Positions 40,231-48,916 of a stretch of 64,000 nt of DNA are shown here, piece after piece. Each line of letters opens with the position of its first letter. The first letter of the stretch is position 1. Made by a program: the position numbers and the translations under genes. The notes under the pieces are model-generated. The model worked only from the letters and a program-made list of their open reading frames with translations, did not search any database and was not told where the DNA came from. Source of the stretch: Chloroflexota bacterium. Lineage in GTDB: Bacteria; Chloroflexota; Anaerolineae; Aggregatilineales; Phototrophicaceae. The stretch spans positions 1 to 64,000 of the forward strand of contig JACAER010000037.1 of NCBI GenBank assembly GCA_013388745.1, read 5' to 3'.

Positions 40231-41685
40231 CTACGGCCAGCTATACTGCACTGTGTAGCTCAGCGCGACTTCGCCGCCCGGCGGCACGCTCACGCGGAAT
40301 TCAATGGTGTTGGAGTCGAGCTGCGTGTAGGGCTGCGAGCTGTTCAAAATCTGCCAGTTGCTCCAGCGGAAGAGATGCTCCGGCACGCGGATTTCCACCG
40401 TCTGCGCGTCTTTGCGGCTGCGCAGGAGGATTTCATAGGTTTCTTGCAGCACGTTCTGGCTGATGAGCGTATAGGCCGTCTGTGTGCGTTCGCCCACCAG
40501 ATCGAAAGCGTTGCCCAGATACAGGCGCACGTCTTCGCCTTGCGGCGTGTGGTCGATGCGGTTTTCGCCGATCAGCAGCGCCGCGCCGTCTACATCCGCC
40601 TGGTACACGCGCATCCGCCCGGCGGGCAGATCCGCGCCCAGCCCGCCATCCTCGGCGGTGGTGAATTCCAGGTACGTGAGCACGTCGGTGATGCCGGTCT
40701 GCCCATAAAACTGGTCAACCAGCGCGTAGCCGTAATTGTAGTAGGGCGCGCTGCTCTCATAGACGAAAAAGGTGCTGGCCGGCACATCCGCCCCGCTGAC
40801 GAACTGCACCTGCTTGGTCTCGTTGTCGCCGAGCGTCACCGGGCGGGCGATTTCGTACAGTTGGTACTCGAAAAATTCGCGCTGTTCCACAGGCGGCGCA
40901 GCCGGCGCGCCGATGGCGATGGTCGAGTCGGCGGCTTCCATGCGCCCCTGGTCGTGCGGCAGCCGGTTGACGTCGCCCGCCACCAGTTTGACCTGGGCGT
41001 CGCTAAAACGCGCGCCGCTGGTGTTGGTGAGCGTGATCCAGCCGTTGAGGTCGAGCGAAGCGTTATCGGTCGCCAGCAGCAGGGTGTAATCCGCCGCCCA
41101 TGTCATGCCGCCTGTCAGATACGTCAGTTCGACCTGCTGCGGGCCGCTCTGGGCGCTTTGCACCACCCAGCGCAGCGTCGGGCGTGTGATCAGGCCGTCG
41201 GGCAGATTCGGGAATGCCATGTTGCGCACGCTGTCGATGGCGATCACGAGCACCTGTTGGTCGGCGTCGCGCAGGATGATTTCGCCGCCGCGCCCGCTCA
41301 AAAGCTGGCCGGTCAGCACCGTGCCGTCGTCCAGCGTGACTTCGATAATTTCGTCCAGATAACGCGCCAGCAGCGCGCTGCTGTTCACCAGGTCAAAAAC
41401 GAAATTCTGCTCCAGCACGACTGTGCCTGTCGGGTCGGTCAGCGACGTAAAACTGACCGAGGTCGGGTCGATCATGGCGGCGACATCGGTGAAATTGATG
41501 ATGTTGACGCCGGCCTGAAGCTCGAACGTGCGCCGATCCTGCACCAGCGCCGTGCCCTGATTGTAGATCGTGATGCTGACGCCGTCGGAGCGCGGCACGG
41601 CGTCCTGTGCGCCGGTGACGGCGGTTTGCAGCGCGCTGAGCACAAAAACGACCAGCAGCAGCAGCCCAAAAGCCCATTTACGCAT
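40231..41685 (-). CDS. Secreted DUF4139-type protein
   Basis: The 484-residue protein has a signal peptide (1-27). The rest follows the DUF4139 pattern: 'VSITIYNQGTALVQDRRTFE', 'VLTGQLLSGRGGEIIL', 'YLTGGMTWAADYTLLL', and a C-terminal beta region ending 'VSVPPGGEVALSYTVQYSWP'. Family function is unknown; the domains are beta-rich and exported. It is probably transcribed with the upstream gene 41713-42477 (27-nt gap). Confidence 0.85.
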   Translation of the reverse strand: MRKWAFGLLLLVVFVLSALQTAVTGAQDAVPRSDGVSITIYNQGTALVQDRRTFELQAGVNIINFTDVAAMIDPTSVSFTSLTDPTGTVVLEQNFVFDLVNSSALLARYLDEIIEVTLDDGTVLTGQLLSGRGGEIILRDADQQVLVIAIDSVRNMAFPNLPDGLITRPTLRWVVQSAQSGPQQVELTYLTGGMTWAADYTLLLATDNASLDLNGWITLTNTSGARFSDAQVKLVAGDVNRLPHDQGRMEAADSTIAIGAPAAPPVEQREFFEYQLYEIARPVTLGDNETKQVQFVSGADVPASTFFVYESSAPYYNYGYALVDQFYGQTGITDVLTYLEFTTAEDGGLGADLPAGRMRVYQADVDGAALLIGENRIDHTPQGEDVRLYLGNAFDLVGERTQTAYTLISQNVLQETYEILLRSRKDAQTVEIRVPEHLFRWSNWQILNSSQPYTQLDSNTIEFRVSVPPGGEVALSYTVQYSWP

Positions 41686-41712
41686 GATGGTTCCCCCTTT
41701 TTGTATTCCAGA

Positions 41713-42477
41713 TCAAATGAGATATGGCACAGAAAAAGTCGTGATCACGCCATTGACATTCAGCGTATAAATGCCCGCCGCCAGCCCGTAGAGCGGCACC
41801 TCCAGCGTGAAGGGCGTCGGCCCGGCCATGCAGCGCACGTTCGGCGGAAGCTCGCGGTTGACGTTGATCGTCAGCGTGCTGCCCGCGTAGATCACAGAGG
41901 CATACGGCGGGAATTCGCAGGCGTCGTCGTAGCAACCGCTGATGCGCACGGTCACCGTGGCCGGTTGAGCGCTCTGCACCGTGGCCTGCACATCCTGCAC
42001 GATGATTCCCGCGCCGCTGGGAATGCCGAAGGGTGTCGGCGTAGGCGTGAGGGGCGGCGGCGCGCCGCCAAAATCGACCTGCGTGCTGACGCCATTGACC
42101 GTCACGCTGTAAATGCCGCCGGTGAATGTGCCATCTACCGTAATGTTGGCCTGGTAGGGCACGATTACCGCCGGACACATGACATCAATCGGCACCTGGC
42201 GATAAATGCGCACGGTGATCGCGCTGCCGCCGATGGCCTGCTCGACGATGACCGGAAATTCGCAGCCGTCAGGGTGATAGCCGCTGACCTGTAAGACCAA
42301 GTGCATGGGATACGCTTCGAGAATCAGCGGCTGCACGCTTTCGATCACGGTGTCGATGCCGGGCGCGGGTGTCAGCGGCGCGCTGACCGGGGGCAGGGCG
42401 GTTTGAATGCCCGTCACGCAGCCCCACAGCAGCCCCGAAAGCAGCAGCAAGCGAATCAGCCATTCCAGAATGTTCAT
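41713..42477 (-). CDS. Exported protein with two tandem beta domains
   Basis: The 254-residue protein has an N-terminal hydrophobic segment ending in 'LLWGC', possibly a lipobox. Two copies of a roughly 95-residue domain follow, separated by a Thr/Pro linker. Copy one has 'GYHPDGCEFPVIVEQ', 'VMCPAVIVPYQANITV' and 'GIYSVTVNGVSTQV'. Copy two has 'GCYDDACEFPPYASVIY', 'VRCMAGPTPFTLEVPL' and 'GIYTLNVNGVITTF'. Each has two Cys at matching positions, suggesting a disulphide. Family unknown. ATG 42477 has GAGG 6 nt before it. Confidence 0.75.
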   Translation of the reverse strand: MNILEWLIRLLLLSGLLWGCVTGIQTALPPVSAPLTPAPGIDTVIESVQPLILEAYPMHLVLQVSGYHPDGCEFPVIVEQAIGGSAITVRIYRQVPIDVMCPAVIVPYQANITVDGTFTGGIYSVTVNGVSTQVDFGGAPPPLTPTPTPFGIPSGAGIIVQDVQATVQSAQPATVTVRISGCYDDACEFPPYASVIYAGSTLTINVNRELPPNVRCMAGPTPFTLEVPLYGLAAGIYTLNVNGVITTFSVPYLI

Positions 42478-42610
42478 GCCTGTCCTCAACTTTGTCGCTT
42501 ATACCCTAAAGACGAACGCCGGGCCGCAAAAGTTCCAAAGCTTATGTCGATGGCCGGATATTCAGGATATTATTGAGTCGTTGCGTCAGGCATTTTTTAA
42601 GGAACGGTTT

Positions 42611-44926
42611 GTGATTGCTTCAGTGCATCGACGTTTAGTGCTGCTTCTGGGCGGCGTGTTTTTTCTGTCGGGCTTCAGCGCGCTGCTGTATCAGGTCATC
42701 TGGCAGCGTTTGTTGGGGCTGTTCACCGGGTCGGATGTGCGCTCGGTAACGATTATCACCGGCGCGTATCTGGGCGGGCTGGGCGTGGGCAGCCTGATCG
42801 GCAGCGCCATCGCCGACCGACTGAGCAGCCGCCAGGCTGTGCGCGCCTATGGGCTGTGCAATATCGCTATTGCCCTCTTTGCGCTGGCCAGCCGCCTGTT
42901 TTTTTACGATGTGCTGTTTTTGCGCCTGAACACACTGGCTGAAACGCCGCTGTTGATGCTGGTGACGGTCTTCGCCAGCCTGCTGATTCCCACGACCCTG
43001 ATGGGGTTGTCGCTGCCGCTGCTGGCGAAAGCGCTGGTGCGCAGCATCGAGGGCGCGGCGCGGCTCATCAGCCGCCTTTACGCCGGCAACACACTGGGGG
43101 CGGGCGTGGGCGCGCTGCTGGCCGGCTGGGTGCTGACCGGCGCTGTGGGCTACGAATGGGCGCTGTATGTCGGCGCGGCCATCAGCGGGCTGGTGGGCAT
43201 TGTGGCGCTTTTGGCCGGCGCGCGCTTCGAAAACAGTGACGCCGCGCCCACGCGCAACGGCGCCTGGTTGCAGAACCCGTTTGACGCGCCGCGCGCCGTG
43301 TGGGGCTGGTGCGCGCTGGTATTTGCCTCTGGCTTTCTTGTCATTTCGCTGGAAATCGTCTGGTTTCGCGTGCTGGATTTTACGCTCAAATCGAGCGTGT
43401 ACACGTTCGGCCATCTGCTGGCGTTTTTCCTGATCGGCGACGCCATCGGCAGCCTGATCGGCGCGCGGCGCGTGGCGCGCATTCGGAATCCGCGCCGCGT
43501 GTTCTTGCTGCTGCAAGCCTTAATCGCGCTCTATGCGCTGGGCGTGACGTGGCTGCTGGCAGCGGCGGCGGGCAGTCGCGGCAGTTTTCTGGCGACTTAT
43601 ATCGCCGCGGCGGACGGGCGTATCACGCTGGTGCATCCGCTCATACTGGTTATCCTCTTCGGCGCGCTGCCGGCGCTGGTGCTGCTGCCCCCCGCGATTA
43701 TGATCGGCTACTATTTCCCGGTGGTGCAAAAGGCGATTCAGACCGATACGCAGGTCGTCGGCCAGCGCGTGGGGTTGGTGGAAGTCGCCAATATCATGGG
43801 CAACACGGCGGGCAGCATCCTGACGGGCACGCTGCTGCTGGACACGCTGGGCACACCGGGCACGCTCAAGCTTGTCGGCCTGTTAGGGGTGCTGTTTGTG
43901 CTGCTGCTGCTGTGGGAAAATATGCGGGCGTGGTCGCTGCGCGCGCGGCTGGCGCACGGCGGGCTGGCGGCGGCGCTGCTGCTGGTGGTGGTCGCCTTTC
44001 CGGGACTCGATGCGTTCTGGGCGCAGATGCATGGCGCTGTGCCTGGGCGTTACTTCGCCGTCGCCGAGGATTCGACAGGCATTTCCGCTATGCGTGAAGC
44101 CGACGATGGGCTGGTCAATATCTGGGCCAACGGGCGCAGCCAGGGCGATATTCCGTTTTTGGACTGGCACAGCTTTATTGGCGCGCTGCCGGCGCTGGTA
44201 CACCCCGATCCGCGCAGCGTCATGGTGATCGGCGTTGGTTCGGCGGGGTCGCCCTATGCCGTCGGCGTGAATCCGGCGATTGAGCGGATTTACGCGGTGG
44301 AATTGATCGGCTCGGAACTGCATGTGCTGCGGCGCTTCGCGCAGGAAGACGCGCGCGGCGCGGCGGTGGGCGCGCTGTTCAGCGACCCGCGTTATACGCT
44401 GGTGGTGGGCGATGGCCGGCGCGAAGTAGCTATCAGCGATACGCTGTTCGACGCCGTGATTATCGACGCCGTGCTGCCCTGGACTTCGCACGCCGGGCTG
44501 CTGTATTCGCAGGAATTTTACGATGTGCTGCGCGCGCGCCTGGCCGCAGACGGGCTGGTGGTACAGTGGCGTCCCACACAGCGCAGCGAAGCGACGTTCA
44601 CGCGCGCCTTTCCGTATGTCGTGCTGGTGGGCGAAATTGTCATGATCGGCAGCAGCAGCCCGATTCCGTATGATGCAGCGGCGCTGCTGGCGCGGCTGCA
44701 AGACGAGCAGGTCAGCGCTTATCTGCGCGCCGGCGGCACGGATGCGGCCAGCTTCACACACTGGATCAGCGCCGCGCCGCTGACAGTGTGGGGGCCGCAG
44801 GACGCCCGCCCGGCCTACGACCTGCTGACGGATTTATTCCCTCGCGACGAATACTACCTGAACAATCCGCTCGGCGCGATTCGCTATCCGGTGTCGGGCG
44901 TGGGCTGGGTCGAGTTGGAGGGCTAA
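42611..44926 (+). CDS. Membrane-fused spermidine-synthase-like protein
   Basis: The 771-residue protein has about ten or more TM helices in residues 1-500 ('SALLYQVIWQRLLGLFTG', 'GLSLPLLAKALVRS', 'GNTLGAGVGALLAGW'). A spermidine-synthase-like Rossmann domain follows ('SVMVIGVGSAGSPYAVG', 'RYTLVVGDGRREVAISD', 'FDAVIIDAVLPWTSHAGLLY'). The 'IIDAVLPWTS' segment lacks the second Asp of the polyamine-enzyme 'DSTDP' motif, so the acceptor may differ. The start is GTG 42611 with AAGGAA upstream. A response regulator follows 5 nt after. Confidence 0.85.
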   Translation: MIASVHRRLVLLLGGVFFLSGFSALLYQVIWQRLLGLFTGSDVRSVTIITGAYLGGLGVGSLIGSAIADRLSSRQAVRAYGLCNIAIALFALASRLFFYDVLFLRLNTLAETPLLMLVTVFASLLIPTTLMGLSLPLLAKALVRSIEGAARLISRLYAGNTLGAGVGALLAGWVLTGAVGYEWALYVGAAISGLVGIVALLAGARFENSDAAPTRNGAWLQNPFDAPRAVWGWCALVFASGFLVISLEIVWFRVLDFTLKSSVYTFGHLLAFFLIGDAIGSLIGARRVARIRNPRRVFLLLQALIALYALGVTWLLAAAAGSRGSFLATYIAAADGRITLVHPLILVILFGALPALVLLPPAIMIGYYFPVVQKAIQTDTQVVGQRVGLVEVANIMGNTAGSILTGTLLLDTLGTPGTLKLVGLLGVLFVLLLLWENMRAWSLRARLAHGGLAAALLLVVVAFPGLDAFWAQMHGAVPGRYFAVAEDSTGISAMREADDGLVNIWANGRSQGDIPFLDWHSFIGALPALVHPDPRSVMVIGVGSAGSPYAVGVNPAIERIYAVELIGSELHVLRRFAQEDARGAAVGALFSDPRYTLVVGDGRREVAISDTLFDAVIIDAVLPWTSHAGLLYSQEFYDVLRARLAADGLVVQWRPTQRSEATFTRAFPYVVLVGEIVMIGSSSPIPYDAAALLARLQDEQVSAYLRAGGTDAASFTHWISAAPLTVWGPQDARPAYDLLTDLFPRDEYYLNNPLGAIRYPVSGVGWVELEG

Positions 44927-44931
44927 GGGCA

Positions 44932-45312
44932 ATGGACGAGCAGAAGCCGTTAATTCTGGTGGCGGACGACGATGGGGATGCGCTCAAAATCCTCAAATTG
45001 ATCCTGAACCGTGCGGGCTTTGTGATGGAAAGCGCGCAAAACGGGGAAAAAGCGCTGCAAAGAGCGCGCGAACTCAAGCCGGCGCTGATTCTGCTCGATA
45101 CGATGATGCCGACGATGAGCGGCTATGAGGCGCTGGAACACCTGCGCGCCGACCCGGAATTATCGAAAATCCCGGTTATCCTGATATCGGCGGGCAATCC
45201 TTTTGACATGGTGCCCGGTTTGCAGATCAGCGCGGACGAACTGCTCACCAAGCCCACTAACGTGGGCGAGATGCTGAGCCTGATTAACAAACGGCTGGGG
45301 CGCGCCCCCTGA
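44932..45312 (+). CDS. Single-domain response regulator
   Basis: The 126-residue receiver-only protein has 'VADDDGD', phospho-acceptor D56 in 'LILLDTMMPTMSGY', the switch 'LISAGNP' and Lys in 'LLTKPT'. No kinase gene is adjacent; it follows the membrane spermidine-synthase-like gene by 5 nt. Its cognate kinase is not evident. Confidence 0.9.
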   Translation: MDEQKPLILVADDDGDALKILKLILNRAGFVMESAQNGEKALQRARELKPALILLDTMMPTMSGYEALEHLRADPELSKIPVILISAGNPFDMVPGLQISADELLTKPTNVGEMLSLINKRLGRAP

Positions 45313-45320
45313 CGCATGGC

Positions 45321-45351
45321 TTGACTCTCCCCTTGTGGGAAGGTGTATGCT
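45321..45351 (+). promoter_or_regulatory. MerR-type promoter with 19-bp spacer and operator dyad
   Basis: TTGACT (45321) and TATGCT (45346) are separated by 19 bp, the over-long spacer typical of MerR-controlled promoters. The spacer holds an imperfect dyad CTCCCC-TTGT-GGGAAG. It lies 30 nt before the MerR gene, so autoregulation is likely. Confidence 0.7.
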
Positions 45352-45380
45352 CGTTCTAAGCTGCGCTGCGAGGGGAATGT

Positions 45381-46241
45381 ATGTTCAAGATTGGCGATTT
45401 TTCCAAACTGAGCCGTGTCTCGGTCAAAATGCTGCGGCATTACGACCAGCTCGGCCTGCTCAAGCCCGCCTATGTCGATCCGTTCAGCGAGTACCGCTAC
45501 TACAGCGCTGACCAACTGCCGCGCCTGAACCGCATTCTGGCGCTGAAAGACCTGGGTTTGACGCTGGAACAGATCGCGCGCGTGCTGGACGAAAATATCA
45601 GCGGCGAACAGCTTCGTGGTATGTTGACGCTCAAACGCGCCGAAATCGAGCAGCAGGTGCGCGCGGAACTCAACCGGTTGGCGCGCATCGAAACGCGGCT
45701 GCGCCAGATCGAAGGCGAGGGTACGCTGCCGGCGCACGACATTGTGCTGCGCACTGTGCCCGCGCAGCTTGTGGCCGGGCTGCGCCAGAGCATCGAGGCC
45801 GACAGCGCGGTCGCGCCGCTCTTCGACGAACTGGAAACCTATGTCGCGCGCCACAAAGCCCGCGCCGCGCGCGCCCCGCTGCTGCTGTGTCACGAGAGCG
45901 AACACCGCGCGCGTCTGGATCTGGAAGTTGTCGTGCCGTTGACGAACGCGATTCCCGCCAGCGCGCGTGTCACGGTCTATGAACTGCCGGGTATCGAAGC
46001 GGCGTGCATCGTGTTTACCGGGCCGTATGATGTCCGTATGGCCGAAGCTGCCGCCGCGCTCTTCCGCTGGGCCGATGCGCACGCTTATCAGGCGGCGGGG
46101 CCGACGCGCGAAGTGTTCCTGCGCTTCGGCGCCGATGATCTGGGCTTTCCGCTGCCCGCGGCGTATCTGACGCACGAGCCGGCGGCCTATGTCACCGAAT
46201 TGCAGCTTCCGCTGCGGCGCGCGCCCGCGCGCCAGGCCTGA
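45381..46241 (+). CDS. MerR-family regulator with GyrI-like effector domain
   Basis: The 286-residue protein has a MerR winged helix ('FKIGDFSKLSRVSVKMLRHY', 'DPFSEYRYYSADQL'), a coiled-coil dimerisation helix (about 80-120), and a GyrI-like ligand-binding domain ('VTVYELPGIEAACIVFTG', ending 'YVTELQLPLRR'), as in BmrR/TipA-type multidrug regulators. GAGGGGAATGT precedes the ATG. The aldo/keto reductase 70 nt downstream could be a target. Confidence 0.9.
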   Translation: MFKIGDFSKLSRVSVKMLRHYDQLGLLKPAYVDPFSEYRYYSADQLPRLNRILALKDLGLTLEQIARVLDENISGEQLRGMLTLKRAEIEQQVRAELNRLARIETRLRQIEGEGTLPAHDIVLRTVPAQLVAGLRQSIEADSAVAPLFDELETYVARHKARAARAPLLLCHESEHRARLDLEVVVPLTNAIPASARVTVYELPGIEAACIVFTGPYDVRMAEAAAALFRWADAHAYQAAGPTREVFLRFGADDLGFPLPAAYLTHEPAAYVTELQLPLRRAPARQA

Positions 46242-46311
46242 AACGCCGCCGGGCGTGAAAAATCATCTCCCCACAGCCATGCATCTTATTTTTTAGCGAA
46301 AGGGAATCCTC

Positions 46312-47334
46312 ATGCGTTACAAATTGTTGGGCAAAAGCGGTCTGCGCGTCTCGGAATTGTGCCTGGGCACGATGACGTTTGGCGAAGATTGGGGCTGGGG
46401 CGCGTCCAAAGCCGTCAGCCGCGAAATTTTTGACCTGTTCGCGGCGGCGGGCGGCAACTTTATCGACACCTCCAACAATTACACCAATGGCACGAGCGAA
46501 CGTTTTGTCGGCGAATTTATCGCCAACGAGCGCGAACGCTTCGTCGTCGCCACCAAGTATGCGCTCAACACGCGCAAGGACGACCCCAACGCCGGCGGCA
46601 ATCAGCGTAAAAATATGGTGCAGGCGCTCAACGCCAGCCTGAAACGCCTGAACGTCGAATATGTCGATTTGCTATGGCTGCATATGTGGGACTACATGAC
46701 GCCGGTCGAAGAAGTCATGCGCGCGCTGGATGATGTGGTACGCGCCGGCAAAGTGCTGTACATCGGCATGTCTGATACGCCGGCGTGGGTGCAGGCGCAG
46801 GCCAATACGCTGGCGGAACTGCGCGGCTGGTCGCGCCTGGTCGCCACACAGGTGGCCTACAGCCTGGCGGCGCGCGATATTGAACGCGAAATCATGCCGA
46901 TGGCGAAGGCGCATGATCTGGCGGTGGCGGCGTGGGACATCCTCGACGGCGGCGCGCTCACCGGGAAATACAATACGCCCAGCGACGAACCCAAACGCAG
47001 CAGCGGCGCCAGCCCCAGAGTATTGGCAATCGCCGCCGAACTGATCAAAATGGGGCAGGAGATCGGGCGCACGCCGGCGCAGATCGCGATCAACTGGGTG
47101 CGCCAGCAGCAGGCCAAAGCGCTGGTCATCCCGATTGTGGGCGCCCGCAGCGCCGCGCAGATGCGCGATAATCTGGCCTGCCTGGAATTTGAACTCACGC
47201 CGCAGCAGGTTCAGCAGCTCGACGCGCTCAACCCGCTGGAACTGGGCTTCCCGGCGGCGTTTCTGGCCTCGCCGCATGTCAAAAATCTGATCTTCGGCGA
47301 CACCTACCCGTTGATTGACAGCCACCGCGGCTAA
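46312..47334 (+). CDS. Aldo/keto reductase
   Basis: The 340-residue TIM-barrel NADPH reductase has 'GLRVSELCLGTMTFGEDWGW', 'FIDTSNNY', Lys in 'VVATKYALNTR', 'DLLWLHMWDYMTPVEEVMRA' and 'ALVIPIVGARSAAQMRDNL'. These resemble the YajO/PhyA-like group. The substrate is unknown. The start has GAAAGGG upstream. Confidence 0.9.
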   Translation: MRYKLLGKSGLRVSELCLGTMTFGEDWGWGASKAVSREIFDLFAAAGGNFIDTSNNYTNGTSERFVGEFIANERERFVVATKYALNTRKDDPNAGGNQRKNMVQALNASLKRLNVEYVDLLWLHMWDYMTPVEEVMRALDDVVRAGKVLYIGMSDTPAWVQAQANTLAELRGWSRLVATQVAYSLAARDIEREIMPMAKAHDLAVAAWDILDGGALTGKYNTPSDEPKRSSGASPRVLAIAAELIKMGQEIGRTPAQIAINWVRQQQAKALVIPIVGARSAAQMRDNLACLEFELTPQQVQQLDALNPLELGFPAAFLASPHVKNLIFGDTYPLIDSHRG

Positions 47335-47419
47335 AGCCGGTTGTCGCAAAAAGACATGTGGAGAACGCGGCGCCTTGCGGGGCGCCGCGCGGCGTCTGCC
47401 GCCCATTTTCATAAAACTT

Positions 47420-47448
47420 TTGCGCACATTCGTTAAATCTCGTTTATA
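47420..47448 (+). promoter_or_regulatory. Promoter of the STAS-like gene
   Basis: TTGCGC (47420) and TTTATA (47443) are separated by 17 bp in a local AT-rich stretch. A GC-rich 8-bp hairpin without T-run lies upstream (47367-47388). Confidence 0.5.
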
Positions 47449-47482
47449 TTTAATATACGAGGCTTTAACACGCAGCAAAGGT

Positions 47483-47884
47483 ATGGTCAGTATGGGTATC
47501 CGCGTGGTCTGGGATAATTCCGAACAAACCATTGTACGTTTCGATTTCGAAGCCAAATGGAATTTTTTGGATTTCGACTATGTGATCCACGAATGTATCA
47601 GCATGATGAGAAAAGTATCGCACCGCGTTGATGTGCTCATCAACATCGGCGAGTCGGGGCCGCTGGCGGTGGGGGCGGTGCTGGAAACGCGCGATCTGCG
47701 CGAAACGCTGCCCTCCAATTTCGGCGTGATGGTCTTCGCCGGCAACCCGGTCTATGGCAGCGCCATTGCGTCGGTGCTGACGCGCGTCTATCCGGCCTTG
47801 AGCGATGAATTTGTTTTTGCCGACGATCTGGCGCAGGCGCGCGCTGCCGTCGCCAGAGCCGCCGAAGGCCTGGGCGCGCCTTAA
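47483..47884 (+). CDS. Small STAS/SpoIIAA-like protein
   Basis: The 133-residue protein has an alpha-beta pattern like STAS or SpoIIAA-type regulatory domains: 'IVRFDFEAKWNFLDFDYVIH', 'HRVDVLINIGESG', 'LPSNFGVMVFAGNPVYGSA', 'EFVFADDLAQARAAVARA'. Such small proteins often hand signals to sigma or kinase partners. Assignment is by pattern only. ATG 47492 is a possible alternative start. Confidence 0.6.
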   Translation: MVSMGIRVVWDNSEQTIVRFDFEAKWNFLDFDYVIHECISMMRKVSHRVDVLINIGESGPLAVGAVLETRDLRETLPSNFGVMVFAGNPVYGSAIASVLTRVYPALSDEFVFADDLAQARAAVARAAEGLGAP

Positions 47885-47924
47885 GCCAGTGTTCGAAAAA
47901 ATAGCGTTTCCCCGAAGGGCGCGC

Positions 47925-48854
47925 TCAGGGGGTGTCCTTGGCGCTGCCCACTTCATATTTCAGCAGCTTGTAGACGGAGTCGCGCCTGGGCACGGCGGCG
48001 TCGCAGCTTGGGTAGGTTTCCCACGCCGACGCGCTTTCTACAAACTGCACCCGATGGATCAAATGCCCATGCTCCTGCGATTCGAAGCGCGCGACATGCG
48101 TCTGGTCGGCGTCCTGGCGGATATCCAGCAGCCGGAAAGCGTCCAGCGCGCGGTTTCTGCTCTCCGCGCGCAGATAATATTCCGCCACCTGTGCCGCGCG
48201 CGGGTAACACGCCCGCCCGCGCAGTTTTTCGTAGTACATCTGCCCGGCGCGGTACAGCTCAATCACGGTATACGCCTCTGAAGGCGCCACCTGCCCGTAA
48301 TAAATGCCATGCGGGAAACAGATCATCGTTGCCGCGAAGCGATGGCCGGCGATATGCGACGACTGCCACACAGCGCCGCCGCCGTGCTTGTGCATTTCGT
48401 GATACAGCGGCAGGCCGTGTTTGGCGCAGCAGGGATCGCGCTTGCCATTGGTGCAGACCAGGAACAACGGCGCGCTGTGGCGTGCGCGCTCGAACTCACT
48501 GGCGCCGCGCAGCAGCGCCTCGGCGTCTAATTGCAAAATCTCATCGTAACGGCGCAGCTTGAACTGATACAGGCGCGGCTGCACTTCGTCGGTCACCGCC
48601 ACGAACAGCGTGATGGCCTCACTGCTTTTGCTCTCCTGTTGTTTGATCAACTGCCAGCGCGAATCGGGGAAAGCGCTCAGGCGTTTGTGATCGATTCCCG
48701 CGAATTCCTGTGCCCAAAAATCATCTATGGCGTTGGCGCCAAAAGGCTGCGCGTATTCCAGCAAAAACCAGATTTTGATATGCTGGGCGCTGCCGAACTG
48801 CTGTGTGCCCGCTTCATGCGCGAGCTGCGAACACATCAATGACGGTTGTGTCAT
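47925..48854 (-). CDS. Sucrase/ferredoxin-like protein
   Basis: The 309-residue protein has 'MCSQLAHEAG' near its N-terminus, the Cys-rich 'LVCTNGKRDPCCAKHGLPLY', and 'SSHIAGHRFAATMICFPHGI'. These are typical of the thioredoxin-like [2Fe-2S] sucrase/ferredoxin-like family (Suc_Fer-like). It probably carries an iron-sulphur cluster; the electron partner is unknown. It is probably co-transcribed with the upstream GAF gene (62-nt gap). Confidence 0.85.
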   Translation of the reverse strand: MTQPSLMCSQLAHEAGTQQFGSAQHIKIWFLLEYAQPFGANAIDDFWAQEFAGIDHKRLSAFPDSRWQLIKQQESKSSEAITLFVAVTDEVQPRLYQFKLRRYDEILQLDAEALLRGASEFERARHSAPLFLVCTNGKRDPCCAKHGLPLYHEMHKHGGGAVWQSSHIAGHRFAATMICFPHGIYYGQVAPSEAYTVIELYRAGQMYYEKLRGRACYPRAAQVAEYYLRAESRNRALDAFRLLDIRQDADQTHVARFESQEHGHLIHRVQFVESASAWETYPSCDAAVPRRDSVYKLLKYEVGSAKDTP

Positions 48855-48916
48855 ACCCCTGTCTCCACAAAAAATCGTGCGGCAGCCGCCTCGCCCTCGC
48901 CAGGTGGCGCGTCTTG

